Shown: in pieces, positions 51,864 through 60,468 of the stretch
How the letters are laid out: each line of letters begins with the position of its first letter
Position numbering within the stretch: position 1 is the first letter of the stretch
DNA from: Novosphingobium kunmingense
GTDB taxonomy: Bacteria > Pseudomonadota > Alphaproteobacteria > Sphingomonadales > Sphingomonadaceae
DNA: 64,000 nt
Direction: 5' to 3'
NCBI RefSeq assembly: GCF_002813245.1
Contig: NZ_PHUF01000003.1
Coordinates: 620,001-684,000, forward strand
Notes under the pieces: model-generated
Database searches by the model: none
Told to the model about the DNA's origin: nothing
Seen by the model: only the letters and a program-made list of their open reading frames with translations
Program-made: the position numbers and the translations under genes

Positions 51864-52331
51864 ATGGCGGCAATGGTGACGTGGCAGGAAGCCGAGGATG
51901 CGCTGATCGAGGCGGTGGAATGCCTGGCGGCGTTGCCGGACCGCGAGCGGTCTTACCTGGCGGCGGGATCGCGCAGTTGCTGGCCGGCGATCGTCAAGGA
52001 CGCGCAGGCCGACTATGCCGATGCCGACGCGGTGCCGAGCGCGCCGCTCAGCCGGCGGATGATGGCCCGTCTCGACGCGGTGCTGCTGGGCGAGCGGGCC
52101 GCCGCGCTGGCCGTGCCGGAAGGGCACCGCGCGCTGGTCGGCCGGGTGCTGGTGATGAAGCGCTGGCCGGGGCCGGAAGGCTTTGGCTGGGACGTGGTGT
52201 TCCGGGGCGAGGAACGGCACGCCAAGGCCAAGCTGGGCGTGACCAGCGATGCGCTGCGCAAGCGTTACGAGCGGGCGGTGGGCAAGGTGGCGGTGCGGAT
52301 GGAGCGGTTGGGGCTGGGTTCTGCGGACTGA
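51864..52331 (+). CDS. DUF6362-like phage protein
   Basis: A 155-residue protein with VTWQEAEDALIEAVECLAALP near the N terminus, SRSCWPAIVKD in the middle and a C-terminal helix-turn-helix-like VTSDALRKRYERAVGKVA. Similar proteins precede terminase genes in alphaproteobacterial prophages. They may regulate late transcription, which is only inferred. GGTGGA precedes the ATG at 51864. Confidence 0.65.
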   Translation: MAAMVTWQEAEDALIEAVECLAALPDRERSYLAAGSRSCWPAIVKDAQADYADADAVPSAPLSRRMMARLDAVLLGERAAALAVPEGHRALVGRVLVMKRWPGPEGFGWDVVFRGEERHAKAKLGVTSDALRKRYERAVGKVAVRMERLGLGSAD

Positions 52332-52349
52332 AATGGCGGATTTTCGTCA

Positions 52350-52410
52350 GGGACAACTGTCAAGCGGAACACTTTTCGTTTCTACAGAAAAGAGTGTGTC
52401 CGTTTGTCCC
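52350..52410 (+). promoter_or_regulatory. long imperfect dyad between early and late genes
   Basis: GGGACAA (52350-52356) pairs with TTGTCCC (52404-52410), and inside it CGGAACACTTTTC (52365-52377) pairs with GAAAAGAGTGTGTCCG (52387-52402) with small bulges. The structure lies in the 190-base gap before the HNH gene. It could be a terminator bypassed in late infection, or an operator for a late activator. No T-run follows. Confidence 0.5.
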
Positions 52411-52523
52411 GCGAAATAGGCTATGCCTTGGGCACGCTGGGGCCGGTGCGCCGGGATTGAGCCCTCCCCTTGATTGCTCGGCACTCTGGCTCTGGCACCT
52501 CACAACAGACACGGGATCGAACG

Positions 52524-52871
52524 ATGGTGCGCCTGGTAAGGCTGGCGCCGCGGCTTGCACCGATGCTGCCTCGGGTGGCGCGGGCGGCGAAGGTTGCCGA
52601 CAGCTTCTACCAGTCGCCCGAGTGGGTGGCGCTGCGGGCCAAGCGGATGCGCGATGCCGACTATCGCGAGGCGAAGGCAAGGGCCAAGCCGGGCGAGCGG
52701 TTGATCCTCGATCACAAGACCGAGCGGCGCGACGGCGGTGCGGACCTCGATCCGGCGAATACGGTGTGGCTGACCTTCAGCGAGCACCAGGCCAAGACGG
52801 CGCAGGCCAAGGCCGAGCGGGCGCGGAGGCAGGGGGGTGGTCGAAAGTCCACCAGGCACCCCGCTCCCTGA
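52524..52871 (+). CDS. HNH endonuclease of the terminase module
   Basis: A 115-residue HNH protein. LILDHKTERRDGGADLDPANTVWLTFSEHQAK gives the HNH core in outline: Asp-His in LDHK, Asn in PANT and His in SEHQ. The usual CxxC zinc-ribbon pairs are absent. Phage HNH proteins beside terminases (as in HK97) are needed for cos cleavage. It begins with ATG at 52524. Confidence 0.85.
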   Translation: MVRLVRLAPRLAPMLPRVARAAKVADSFYQSPEWVALRAKRMRDADYREAKARAKPGERLILDHKTERRDGGADLDPANTVWLTFSEHQAKTAQAKAERARRQGGGRKSTRHPAP

Positions 52872-52902
52872 CCGCCGCCCCTACCATTTGGAGATTTTTT
52901 TC

Positions 52903-53415
52903 TTGGGTGATGCGAAATCCGGCAGGGTGGATGGGCCCGGGTGGCTGCCGTTCGACCTGCTGGGCCAACCGGTCCCGCCCAACAAGGGCTGCAAGGGTCG
53001 GCCGCAGCACGTGCCGACGGCGGAAAACCTAGAAAAAGCCGTGCTGCTATACGCGCAGCGCAAGTCGGACGCCGACGTGGCGGCGGCGCTGGGGATCTCG
53101 ATCCCGACCCTGAAGGAACATTATTTTTCGACCCGCGAGCTGCAGGCGATCCGCCGCAACGCGCGGGCCTTCGTCGAGGGCGAGCTGCTGGCGCGGCTCA
53201 ACCGGGATTCGCTGGCCGGCAAGACCGGCGCGACCGAGAAGCTGCTGAAGCGCCTGGACAAGGCGGGGCTGGCAGCGCTCGGCGAGAGGATCAAGGACCG
53301 GGGCAAGGCCGACAAGGCAAAGCCGCTGGGCAAGAAGGAAGCGCAGAAACAGGCCGCAGGCGAGGTCAAGGGGCGGTTCGCGCCGCGCCAGGCGCCGCCG
53401 CAGCTGATCCACTGA
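52903..53415 (+). CDS. terminase small subunit-like protein
   Basis: A 170-residue protein with a central helix-turn-helix (DADVAAALGISIPTLKEHYF, about 62-81) for DNA recognition, and a basic Lys/Gln-rich C terminus likely to contact the large subunit. I propose a TTG start at 52903 because GGAG lies nine bases before it; an alternative GTG at 52837 overlaps the HNH gene. The position between HNH and large terminase supports the call. Confidence 0.75.
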   Translation: MGDAKSGRVDGPGWLPFDLLGQPVPPNKGCKGRPQHVPTAENLEKAVLLYAQRKSDADVAAALGISIPTLKEHYFSTRELQAIRRNARAFVEGELLARLNRDSLAGKTGATEKLLKRLDKAGLAALGERIKDRGKADKAKPLGKKEAQKQAAGEVKGRFAPRQAPPQLIH

Positions 53416-53429
53416 GGCCCTGAAGGGCC

Positions 53430-55157
53430 ATGGAATGGTCGACGGCCTGCCTCGATTGGCGGGAACGGATCGTCGCGGGCGACAGCCTGGTGCCGATCGC
53501 ACCGCTGTTCCAGGCCAGCGCCGACGAAGCGCTGGGCGTGTTCAAGGCGCTGCAGGTCACCGACCTGCCGCAAAAGCTCGACGGGACCTGGCCGACGCTG
53601 GGCGAGGTCTGCGACAACTGGGTGTTCGACTTCGTCGGCGCGATCTTCGGGGCACAGGACCCGCAGACCGGGGCGCGGCTGATCAGCGAGTTCATGCTGC
53701 TGATCAGCAAGAAGAACGGCAAGTCGATGATTGCGGCCGGCATCATGCTGACCGCGCTCATCCTGAATTACCGGCACAACGCCGAACTGCTGATCCTGGC
53801 GCCGACGCTGGAGATCGCGAACAACAGCTTCGATCCGGCGGCGGGCATGGTCCGCGCGGATCCCGAGCTGAGCGAGCTGCTGCACGTGATCGAGCACCAG
53901 CGGACGATCAAGCACCGGGTGACCGAGGCCGAACTGAAGGTGGTCGCGGCCGACAGCGGCGTGGTCGGGGGCAAGAAGGCCGGGTTCGTCCTGGTCGAGG
54001 AATTGTGGCTTTTCGGGAAGAACCCGAAGGCCGAGGCAATGCTGCGCGAAGCGACCGGCGGCCTGGCGACGCGGTCCGAAGGGTTCCTGATCTCGATCAC
54101 GACCCATTCGGACGAAGCGCCGGCGGGCGTGTTCAAGGCGAAGCTCAACTATTTTCGCGACGTGCGCGACGGGGTGATCGCCGACGCGACGTGCCTGGGC
54201 GTGCTCTACGAGTGGCCCAAGGATTTGCTGGAAGCACAGGCCTACGAAGACCCGGACAACTGGTACATCACCAACCCGAGCCTGGGCAGCGCGGTCACCC
54301 GCGAGTGGCTGGAAAAGGAATACGCCAAGACGCTGGCGGGCGAGGGCGAGGGCAAGCAGATATTCCTCGCCAAGCACATCAACGTCGAAATCGGGCTGCG
54401 GCTGCGGCGCGACCGCTGGGGCGCGGCCGATTACTGGGAAGCGGCCGAGGAACCGGGCCTGACGATCGACGCGCTGCTGGCGCGGTGCGAGGTGGCGGTG
54501 GTCGGGATCGACGGCGGCGGGCGCGACGACCTGTTCGGCCTGGCCGTGGCGGGGCGCGAACGCGACACCGGCGTTTGGCTGGTGTGCTGCCGCGCTTGGG
54601 CGCTGCAGATCGCGCTCGAGCGGCGCAAGGACATTGTGACCGACCTTCGCCGGTTCGAGGCCGAAGGGACGCTGCGCCTGGTCGAGACCGGGCAGGCGCT
54701 GGTCGAGGACGTGGCCGCGCTGACGGTGCGGATCCGCGACAGCGGTCTGATGCCGGCGGTCGGCGGGGTCGGCGTAGATGCCTGGGGCATGGGCGCGCTG
54801 GTCGACGCGCTGGTCGCGGCCGGGTTCGACCAGGGCGATGCCGTGGCGCGCCGCGCCGGGCAGATCGCCCCGGTGCGCCAGGGCGTGGGCCTGACGGGAA
54901 CGATCAAGACGACGGAATTCAAGCTGGGCGACGGCATGCTGCGGCATGACGGGTCGGCCCTGATGGCCTGGTGCGTGTCTAACGCGCGGGCTGAACTGAA
55001 GGGAAGCAACGTGTACATCAGCAAGCAGATGGCCGGTGCGGGCAAGATCGACCCGCTGATCGCCATGCTGAATGCCGTGCAGATGCTGGAAGTCGGACCG
55101 GTGGCCGACAGCGACGGGCCTTCGGTCTACGAAGAGCGCGGGCTGCTGGTGGTCTGA
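53430..55157 (+). CDS. terminase large subunit
   Basis: A 575-residue packaging motor of the Terminase_1 family. The ATPase domain has a Walker A-like SKKNGKSM at 93-100 and Walker B FVLVEE at 186-191. The nuclease domain begins with VVGIDGGGRDD near 360-371. The length and sequence style are those of HK97-type cos phages. The gene ends in TGATGA, overlapping the portal start by one base. Confidence 0.95.
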   Translation: MEWSTACLDWRERIVAGDSLVPIAPLFQASADEALGVFKALQVTDLPQKLDGTWPTLGEVCDNWVFDFVGAIFGAQDPQTGARLISEFMLLISKKNGKSMIAAGIMLTALILNYRHNAELLILAPTLEIANNSFDPAAGMVRADPELSELLHVIEHQRTIKHRVTEAELKVVAADSGVVGGKKAGFVLVEELWLFGKNPKAEAMLREATGGLATRSEGFLISITTHSDEAPAGVFKAKLNYFRDVRDGVIADATCLGVLYEWPKDLLEAQAYEDPDNWYITNPSLGSAVTREWLEKEYAKTLAGEGEGKQIFLAKHINVEIGLRLRRDRWGAADYWEAAEEPGLTIDALLARCEVAVVGIDGGGRDDLFGLAVAGRERDTGVWLVCCRAWALQIALERRKDIVTDLRRFEAEGTLRLVETGQALVEDVAALTVRIRDSGLMPAVGGVGVDAWGMGALVDALVAAGFDQGDAVARRAGQIAPVRQGVGLTGTIKTTEFKLGDGMLRHDGSALMAWCVSNARAELKGSNVYISKQMAGAGKIDPLIAMLNAVQMLEVGPVADSDGPSVYEERGLLVV

Positions 55158-56410
55158 TGAGCTGGCTCGACCGGTTGTTCGGCCGCGAGGTCGAAGCGTC
55201 TGCGCTCGGCTTGCCGCAAGCGTATGGCGTGCTGGACCTGAAGCGCGACATCGGCCTGGGCCTGCTGTCGGGCGGCTATGCGACGCGGTCCGGGCGCGCG
55301 GTCAGCGAGCGTTCGGCGATGTCGAACGCGACGTTCCAGCGCGCGGTCACGCTGATTTCCAGTGCGGTCGGCATGCTGCCGATGAACTTGCACCAGAAGC
55401 TGGGCGACGGGTCGATCGAGAAGGCCGACGCGCATCCGGTCCACCGGCTGCTGCGAAAGATGCCGAACAGCGCCCAGACGCCGTTCGAGTTCAAAAGCTA
55501 CATGCAGGGGCGCGCCCTGCTGCACGGCGATGCCTATGCCTACAAGGTGCCGGGGGTGCGGGGGCCGCAGGCGCTGTGGCCGCTCGATCCGCGCCGCATC
55601 ACGCCGGTGCAGGACACGGCCGATTTCCGGCTGCGGTTCAAGTACCAGCCCAAGACCGGCGCTGAAAAGGTCTACGAGCAGGCGGAGATATTCCACCTGC
55701 GCGCGCCGTGGTCGAGCGACGGGCTGACCGGTGAAGGGCTGCTCAAGCTGGCGGCCGAGGTTCTGGGCATGGCCGACGTGGTCGACGAGACCGCCGCTGC
55801 CATCCTGCGCAACGGGACGCAGCCGGGCGGAGCGCTGACCCATCCCAAGGAATTGAGCGATGCCGCGGTCAACCGGCTGCGCCAACAGATGCGCGACCGG
55901 ATGCAGGGCGCGGAAAACGCCGGGCGCTGGTTCGTGCTTGAGGAAGACATGAAGGCCAATCCGTTTCCCAGCAACGGCAAGGATCTGGAGCAGGTCGCGC
56001 AGCGCAAGTTCCAGGCCGAGGAAATCGGCCGGGTGTCGGGCGTGCCGCGACCGCTGCTGATGTTCGACGAAACGGCCTGGGGTTCGGGAATCGAGCAGCT
56101 GGGGCTGTTCTTCGTCACCTACTGCCTGATGCCATGGTTCGTCGCCTGGGAAGAGGCAGTGGCGCGCGACCTGCTGAGCGAGCGGGACCGCGACAGCCAT
56201 TACGCCAAGTTCAACGAAGGCGCGCTGCTGCGCGGCAGCCTGAAGGACCAGGCCGAGTTCTTCGCCAAGGCCATCGGCGGTCCGGGCGCGGGCGGCTTCA
56301 TGTTGCCCGACGAAGCCCGCGAAAAGATGGACATGAACCCGCTGGACGGCGGCGAAGGCCGGCGTCCGGCGTGGAAACAGGACACTGCACAAGGAACCGG
56401 CGATGCGTAA
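55157..56410 (+). CDS. phage portal protein, HK97 family
   Basis: A 417-residue portal protein. It shows AVTLISSAVGMLPMNL near 66-81, NGTQPGGALTHP and KFQAEEIGRVSGVPRPLL near 285-302, typical of the HK97 gp3 clade. It forms the dodecameric DNA-entry ring. It overlaps the protease gene by eight bases at its 3' end. Confidence 0.95.
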   Translation: MSWLDRLFGREVEASALGLPQAYGVLDLKRDIGLGLLSGGYATRSGRAVSERSAMSNATFQRAVTLISSAVGMLPMNLHQKLGDGSIEKADAHPVHRLLRKMPNSAQTPFEFKSYMQGRALLHGDAYAYKVPGVRGPQALWPLDPRRITPVQDTADFRLRFKYQPKTGAEKVYEQAEIFHLRAPWSSDGLTGEGLLKLAAEVLGMADVVDETAAAILRNGTQPGGALTHPKELSDAAVNRLRQQMRDRMQGAENAGRWFVLEEDMKANPFPSNGKDLEQVAQRKFQAEEIGRVSGVPRPLLMFDETAWGSGIEQLGLFFVTYCLMPWFVAWEEAVARDLLSERDRDSHYAKFNEGALLRGSLKDQAEFFAKAIGGPGAGGFMLPDEAREKMDMNPLDGGEGRRPAWKQDTAQGTGDA

Positions 56411-57305
56411 ACTGCCCAAGATCATGGCCCAGGCAGCCGGAATTGGCGCGCGCCCGGGCGCGCTACCGGTGCCCGCCGACCGCAAGGTTTCGGCGCTGAC
56501 CCTGCCATCGGTGCTGGATCGCTGGACCGAGGATGCGGCCGGGGTGCGTCCCGCCGCTCTGTCCAGCGGCGATAACGTCATCACCATGTTCGACATGATC
56601 GGCGAGGATTTCTGGTCGGGCGGCGGGATTACCGCCAAGTCGGTCGGGGCGCAGCTGCGCGCGATCGGCGACCGCCCGGTCGAAGTGCAGATCAATTCGC
56701 CGGGCGGCGACATGTTCGAAGGCATCGCGATCTACAACGTGCTGCGCGAACACCCGCAGCCGGTGATCGTCAAGATCATGGGCATGGCGGCAAGTGCCGC
56801 CTCGATCATTGCCATGGCCGGCGACACGGTCGAGATCGGCGCGGCCAGCTTCCTGATGATCCACAATTGCTGGGTGATGGCCGTCGGCAACCGCCACGAC
56901 ATGGCCGAGGTTGCCGAATGGCTGGCGCCGTTCGATGCCGCCATGGTCGAGGTCTATGCCGCGCGCAGCGGCCAGAAGTCGGCCGACATCGCCAAGTGGA
57001 TGGACGCCGAAAGCTACATGAGCGGATCGGTGGCGATCGACCGCGGCTTTGCCGACAGCCTCCTTGCGGCGGACCAGACCAAGCAGGACGAGAAGGCCAA
57101 GGCGAGCGACCAGGCCACCAATTCGCTGCGCGCGATGGAGCTGACGCTTGTGCACGCGGGGCTGACACGCAGCCAGGCGCGCAGCCGCATCAACGAAATC
57201 AAGGGCACGCCCGGCGCTGCCCAATCCGAACCTACGCCTGGCGCTGGGGACGGCGACTGGATGGCGGAAGCGTCCAAACTCCTGGCCAGCCTCCGGGCCG
57301 GCTGA
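56403..57305 (+). CDS. ClpP-like head maturation protease
   Basis: A 300-residue S14-type prohead protease. The oxyanion GG is in NSPGGDMFEG (99-108), the catalytic Ser131 in GMAASAAS and His154 in LMIHN, with an Asp expected near 205. It would trim the scaffold domain of the capsid protein. A charged C-terminal tail of about 70 residues may itself serve as scaffold. Confidence 0.93.
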   Translation: MRKLPKIMAQAAGIGARPGALPVPADRKVSALTLPSVLDRWTEDAAGVRPAALSSGDNVITMFDMIGEDFWSGGGITAKSVGAQLRAIGDRPVEVQINSPGGDMFEGIAIYNVLREHPQPVIVKIMGMAASAASIIAMAGDTVEIGAASFLMIHNCWVMAVGNRHDMAEVAEWLAPFDAAMVEVYAARSGQKSADIAKWMDAESYMSGSVAIDRGFADSLLAADQTKQDEKAKASDQATNSLRAMELTLVHAGLTRSQARSRINEIKGTPGAAQSEPTPGAGDGDWMAEASKLLASLRAG

Positions 57306-57322
57306 ACCGAAGGGAAATCCAC

Positions 57323-58579
57323 ATGCGAAACCTGATGAAGGCCAGCTCTGCGCTGGCAGCCCTGTCGCTTGCCTCGATGCCGCGTGCGGTCACTGCCGCA
57401 CCGCGCGCCGATGCCGGCGATCCCGCCGCGCTGTTCGCTGAACTGCGCAAGGCGCACGAAGACTACAAGTCGACCGTCGAAGCCAACCTGGGTAAGAAGG
57501 CCGATGACGCCGTCGTCCAGGCGAAGCTCGACAAGCTGAATGCCGACATGAGCGACCTGACCACGGCGATCGAGGAAGCGCAGCGCAAGCTGGCTGCCGC
57601 CACGCTGGGCGGCACTGGCGGCCCGGCCGATCCCGAGCACGATGCCCAGATCAAGGCCTATATCCGGTCGGGCACCGTCCCGACGGTGCAGGCGGCGATG
57701 TCGGAAGGCACCGATTCGGCCGGTGGTTACATGATCCCGATCGAATGGGACCGGACGATCAACAACAAGCTGAAGCAGCGCAGCCCGATCCGCGAGAACG
57801 CCCAGGTCGTGACCATCGGCGACCGCGGCTTCATCCGCGTGTTCAACGACGGCGTGATCGGCTCGGGCTGGGTCGGGGAAACCGCGGCGCGGCCGGAAAC
57901 GACCACGCCGGGCCTGACCACGCTGACCTTCGAGCCGGGCGAGATCTATGCCAACCCGGCGGTGACGCAGCGCATGCTGGACGATGCCGGGTTCGATCTC
58001 GAACAGTGGCTGACCAGCGAAGTCGACGGCGAGTTCGCCATCCAGGAGAACACGGCGTTCCTGTCGGGCAACGGCACGAACAAGCCCTATGGCATCCTGA
58101 CCTATGTCACCGGCGCCGCCAATGCTGCCCGCCATCCGTGGGGTGCGATCACCGCAACGACGGCCGCCGCCGTGGCCGCGATCGACCCGGACGAACTGCT
58201 GTCGCTGGTCGGTTCGCTGCCGAGCGAACGCGAAGCCAACGCCAAGTTCTACATGAACCGGTCGACGCTGTTCGCCCTGCGCAAGCTGAAGGATGCCAAC
58301 GACAACTATCTGTGGCAGCCGAATTATGCCGCTGGCGAACCGGCTACCCTCCTGGGTTACCCGGTGGTCGAAGTCCCGGGAATGCCGACGCTGGCCACCG
58401 GCAACGTCACGGTTCTGTTCGGCAATATGGAACAGACGTACCTGGTGGTCGATCGTCTGGGCACCCGCGTGCTGCGCGATCCCTTCACCAACAAGCCCTA
58501 CGTCCACTTCTACACCACGAAGCGGGTCGGCGGCGGGGTGCAGAACCCCGAATACATGAAGGCGCTCAAGATGGCCTGA
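57323..58579 (+). CDS. major capsid protein, HK97 fold
   Basis: A 418-residue HK97 gp5-type capsid protein. Residues about 35-95 are the helical delta (scaffold) domain removed at maturation; the shell domain begins near 105. YMIPIEWDRTI, the E-loop region near 155-185 and GEPATLLGYPVVEVPGMP mark the fold. The first 26 residues look like a signal peptide (hydrophobic ASSALAALSLASMP ending in TAAP), odd for a capsid protein. An AAGGGA site precedes the ATG. Confidence 0.95.
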   Translation: MRNLMKASSALAALSLASMPRAVTAAPRADAGDPAALFAELRKAHEDYKSTVEANLGKKADDAVVQAKLDKLNADMSDLTTAIEEAQRKLAAATLGGTGGPADPEHDAQIKAYIRSGTVPTVQAAMSEGTDSAGGYMIPIEWDRTINNKLKQRSPIRENAQVVTIGDRGFIRVFNDGVIGSGWVGETAARPETTTPGLTTLTFEPGEIYANPAVTQRMLDDAGFDLEQWLTSEVDGEFAIQENTAFLSGNGTNKPYGILTYVTGAANAARHPWGAITATTAAAVAAIDPDELLSLVGSLPSEREANAKFYMNRSTLFALRKLKDANDNYLWQPNYAAGEPATLLGYPVVEVPGMPTLATGNVTVLFGNMEQTYLVVDRLGTRVLRDPFTNKPYVHFYTTKRVGGGVQNPEYMKALKMA

Positions 58580-58601
58580 CGCTTCGGCGTGAGGACCGAC
58601 A

Positions 58602-58667
58602 GGCGGGGCCGCCCACGCGGCCCCGCCCTACGCGTCCCCCGGTGCGCCGGGCGACGCGTAGGGCGGG
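58602..58667 (+). promoter_or_regulatory. overlapping mutually exclusive hairpins after the capsid gene
   Basis: Hairpin A: GGCGGGGCCGC (58602-58612) with GCGGCCCCGCC (58617-58627), loop CCAC. Hairpin B: CCCGCCCTACGCGTC (58622-58636) with GACGCGTAGGGCGGG (58653-58667), 15 bp perfect, with a small inner stem. The two stems share 58622-58627 and cannot both form. There is no T-run. It probably tunes expression or mRNA stability between capsid and downstream genes. Confidence 0.65.
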
Positions 58668-58690
58668 AGCGTTCAACGAAAGGACAGACC

Positions 58691-58948
58691 ATGACTGCCA
58701 AGAAGACATCCGGCGCGGCCACGACCGTCGCCAAGAAGGCCGGCTCGGCCTTGAAGCCGGCCACCGAAACCGCTGCCAGCGGCGCGTTGATCGAGAAGGA
58801 CCTGGCCGAGGCCAGCGTGATCGATCACCCGGCGGTCGACGCCAATCCGCGCGACGGCGTTCCGGCGCAGAGCAACCAGATCGACTTCAACGATCCGACG
58901 CTCTCGCCGGAAGAGGCCGTCGCGAAGAACCTCGCCGATCAGGACTGA
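58691..58948 (+). CDS. small late protein after the capsid gene, unknown
   Basis: An 85-residue, low-complexity Ala/Lys/Asp protein with a basic N terminus and an acidic C terminus. A GAAAGGA site precedes the ATG. The position suggests a head accessory or decoration protein; nothing in the sequence proves this. Confidence 0.6.
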   Translation: MTAKKTSGAATTVAKKAGSALKPATETAASGALIEKDLAEASVIDHPAVDANPRDGVPAQSNQIDFNDPTLSPEEAVAKNLADQD

Positions 58949-58958
58949 TCGGGTCGCA

Positions 58959-58993
58959 GGGGTGCCGCTTCACCGCACGGGGAGCGGCACCCC
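58959..58993 (+). terminator. GC hairpin in the late operon
   Basis: An 11-bp perfect stem (GGGGTGCCGCT at 58959-58969 with AGCGGCACCCC at 58983-58993) between the small late gene and the connector gene. No T-run follows, so readthrough is likely and a processing or attenuation role is as probable as termination. Confidence 0.45.
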
Positions 58994-59026
58994 ATCAATT
59001 CCTGACCGACGAACGGGGCGCTGCCG

Positions 59027-59578
59027 GTGACCAATCCGACGCTGATCACTGCTGCGACCGGGCTTCCGGTGGCGCTGGACGTGATCAAGCAGTTCAGCGG
59101 CTATGAGGACAGCGACAAGGATGCGCTGTTCACGCTGCTGGCGAAGGCGGCGGTCAAGCTGGTCGAGGAATGGACCGGGCGGTCGCTGGGCGAGCAGACC
59201 TGGCAGCTGACGCTGGCGGGGTTCGATTGCCCGATCGAGCTTTCGCGCGGGCCGGTGCTGGCCGTGACGGGGATCGAATACGATCCGGCGGACGGCGGCG
59301 ATGCGATCGACCTGACCGACACGGTGTGGTCGCTCGACCTGGTTGGCGATCCGGCGCGGGTGGTGCTGGACGATGGCCAGTCGTGGCCGGCGCTGGCAAC
59401 CACGCCGGGACCGGTGCGCGTGACCTATACCACCGGCTATGCCGCGGTGCCTGAACCGCTGCAGCTGGCGATCTGCGCGATGGTGCGCGACGCCTTCGAC
59501 AACCGGGGCATGCCGGCACTGAGCGGAGCGGTGATCGACAGCCTTTCGCCCTATCGCACGCTGTGGATCTGCGCCTGA
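59027..59578 (+). CDS. head-tail connector protein (HK97 gp6 / phiE125 gp8-like)
   Basis: A 183-residue connector adaptor. The N-terminal helices (LPVALDVIKQFSGYEDSDKDALF) and the VTYTTGYAAVPEPLQLAI segment are hallmarks of the phiE125 gp8/gp6-like family. It forms the ring under the portal. GTG start at 59027; GGGG lies close upstream. Confidence 0.9.
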   Translation: MTNPTLITAATGLPVALDVIKQFSGYEDSDKDALFTLLAKAAVKLVEEWTGRSLGEQTWQLTLAGFDCPIELSRGPVLAVTGIEYDPADGGDAIDLTDTVWSLDLVGDPARVVLDDGQSWPALATTPGPVRVTYTTGYAAVPEPLQLAICAMVRDAFDNRGMPALSGAVIDSLSPYRTLWICA

Positions 59579-59967
59579 TGGTGGGCGCGGTGCGCGCCGG
59601 GCGGCTCAACCGCCGGGTGACGATCCTGCGCCGCGGGGCGGGCAGCGACGATGGTTACGGCAAGGTGCCGGGAGCCTGGCAGGTGCTGTGCGCGCGCGAC
59701 GCCTCGATCAAGCCGGCGCGGCGCAACGAAGTCTACGAAGCGGCCGGGACCGAGGGCAAGGCCGAATTGACCTGCTGGCTGCGGCACGACAGCGTGACGC
59801 GCACCATCGCCGAGACCGACGCGGTGGTCGAGGGCGGGCGATTGTACGAAATTGCCGCGACGCCGATGGAAGTCGGCAACCGCGAAGGGATCGAACTGCG
59901 GATCGTTGCAGGCGACGGCGGCGCGGTTCCCGATGTGGACGATCTCGAGCCGTGGACCGCGCCATGA
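59578..59967 (+). CDS. head closure / head-tail adaptor protein (SPP1 gp16-like)
   Basis: A 129-residue beta-barrel adaptor: RLNRRVTILRRGAG near 8-21, then WLRHDSVTRTI and AVVEGGRLYEI in outline. The start ATG shares one base with the connector stop; an earlier ATG overlaps the connector. It seals the head after packaging. Confidence 0.87.
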   Translation: MVGAVRAGRLNRRVTILRRGAGSDDGYGKVPGAWQVLCARDASIKPARRNEVYEAAGTEGKAELTCWLRHDSVTRTIAETDAVVEGGRLYEIAATPMEVGNREGIELRIVAGDGGAVPDVDDLEPWTAP

Positions 59968-60464
59968 GCGGCCTGGTCAAGGTCGAAGGGCTGGCCGACC
60001 TCGAAAAGCTGCTGTTCGAGCTGGGCAGCCCGAGCACGGCCCGGCGGGTCGGGCAGCGGGCGCTGCTGACCGCGGCCGAACCGATGGTCGAGGCGATCAA
60101 GGGCCTTGCGCCGAAAGACGAAATGAACCTGGCGGCGTCGGTCAAGGCGCAGGCCAGCAACCGCAACCGCAGGAATGACGTGGCCGAGGTGGTGATAGGG
60201 ATCGACGGGTCGGTCAAGCCGACCACGACGGTGCCGCGCCAGCGCGCCGGCGGCAAGCGCAAGGACGCGGTCAAGGACCTTGGCGTCAGCGGCTATGGTC
60301 CGATGCAGGAGTTCGGGACCGAGAAAATGGCGGCCAATCCTTTCTTCCGGCCCGGCTTCGATGCCACGGCGGAAACGGTGATCCGGCGCACCGGCACGAC
60401 CATCGGGCCGGAATACGAAAAGGCGGCGGCGCGCCTGGCCAAGCGGCGGGCGCGGGCGGGCTGA
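59964..60464 (+). CDS. HK97 gp10-like tail completion protein
   Basis: A 166-residue gp10-like protein: GLADLEKLLFELGSP at the N terminus and the family motif EFGTEKMAANPFFRPGFD in the C-terminal half. It joins tail and neck during assembly. The ATG overlaps the previous stop by four bases. Confidence 0.9.
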   Translation: MSGLVKVEGLADLEKLLFELGSPSTARRVGQRALLTAAEPMVEAIKGLAPKDEMNLAASVKAQASNRNRRNDVAEVVIGIDGSVKPTTTVPRQRAGGKRKDAVKDLGVSGYGPMQEFGTEKMAANPFFRPGFDATAETVIRRTGTTIGPEYEKAAARLAKRRARAG

Positions 60465-60468
60465 GGCG

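Noticed and set aside
52524..52871. Free-standing homing endonuclease
   Set aside because: The HNH gene sits directly before the terminase genes, as in HK97-type phages where it is part of packaging; no intron or gene interruption is visible.
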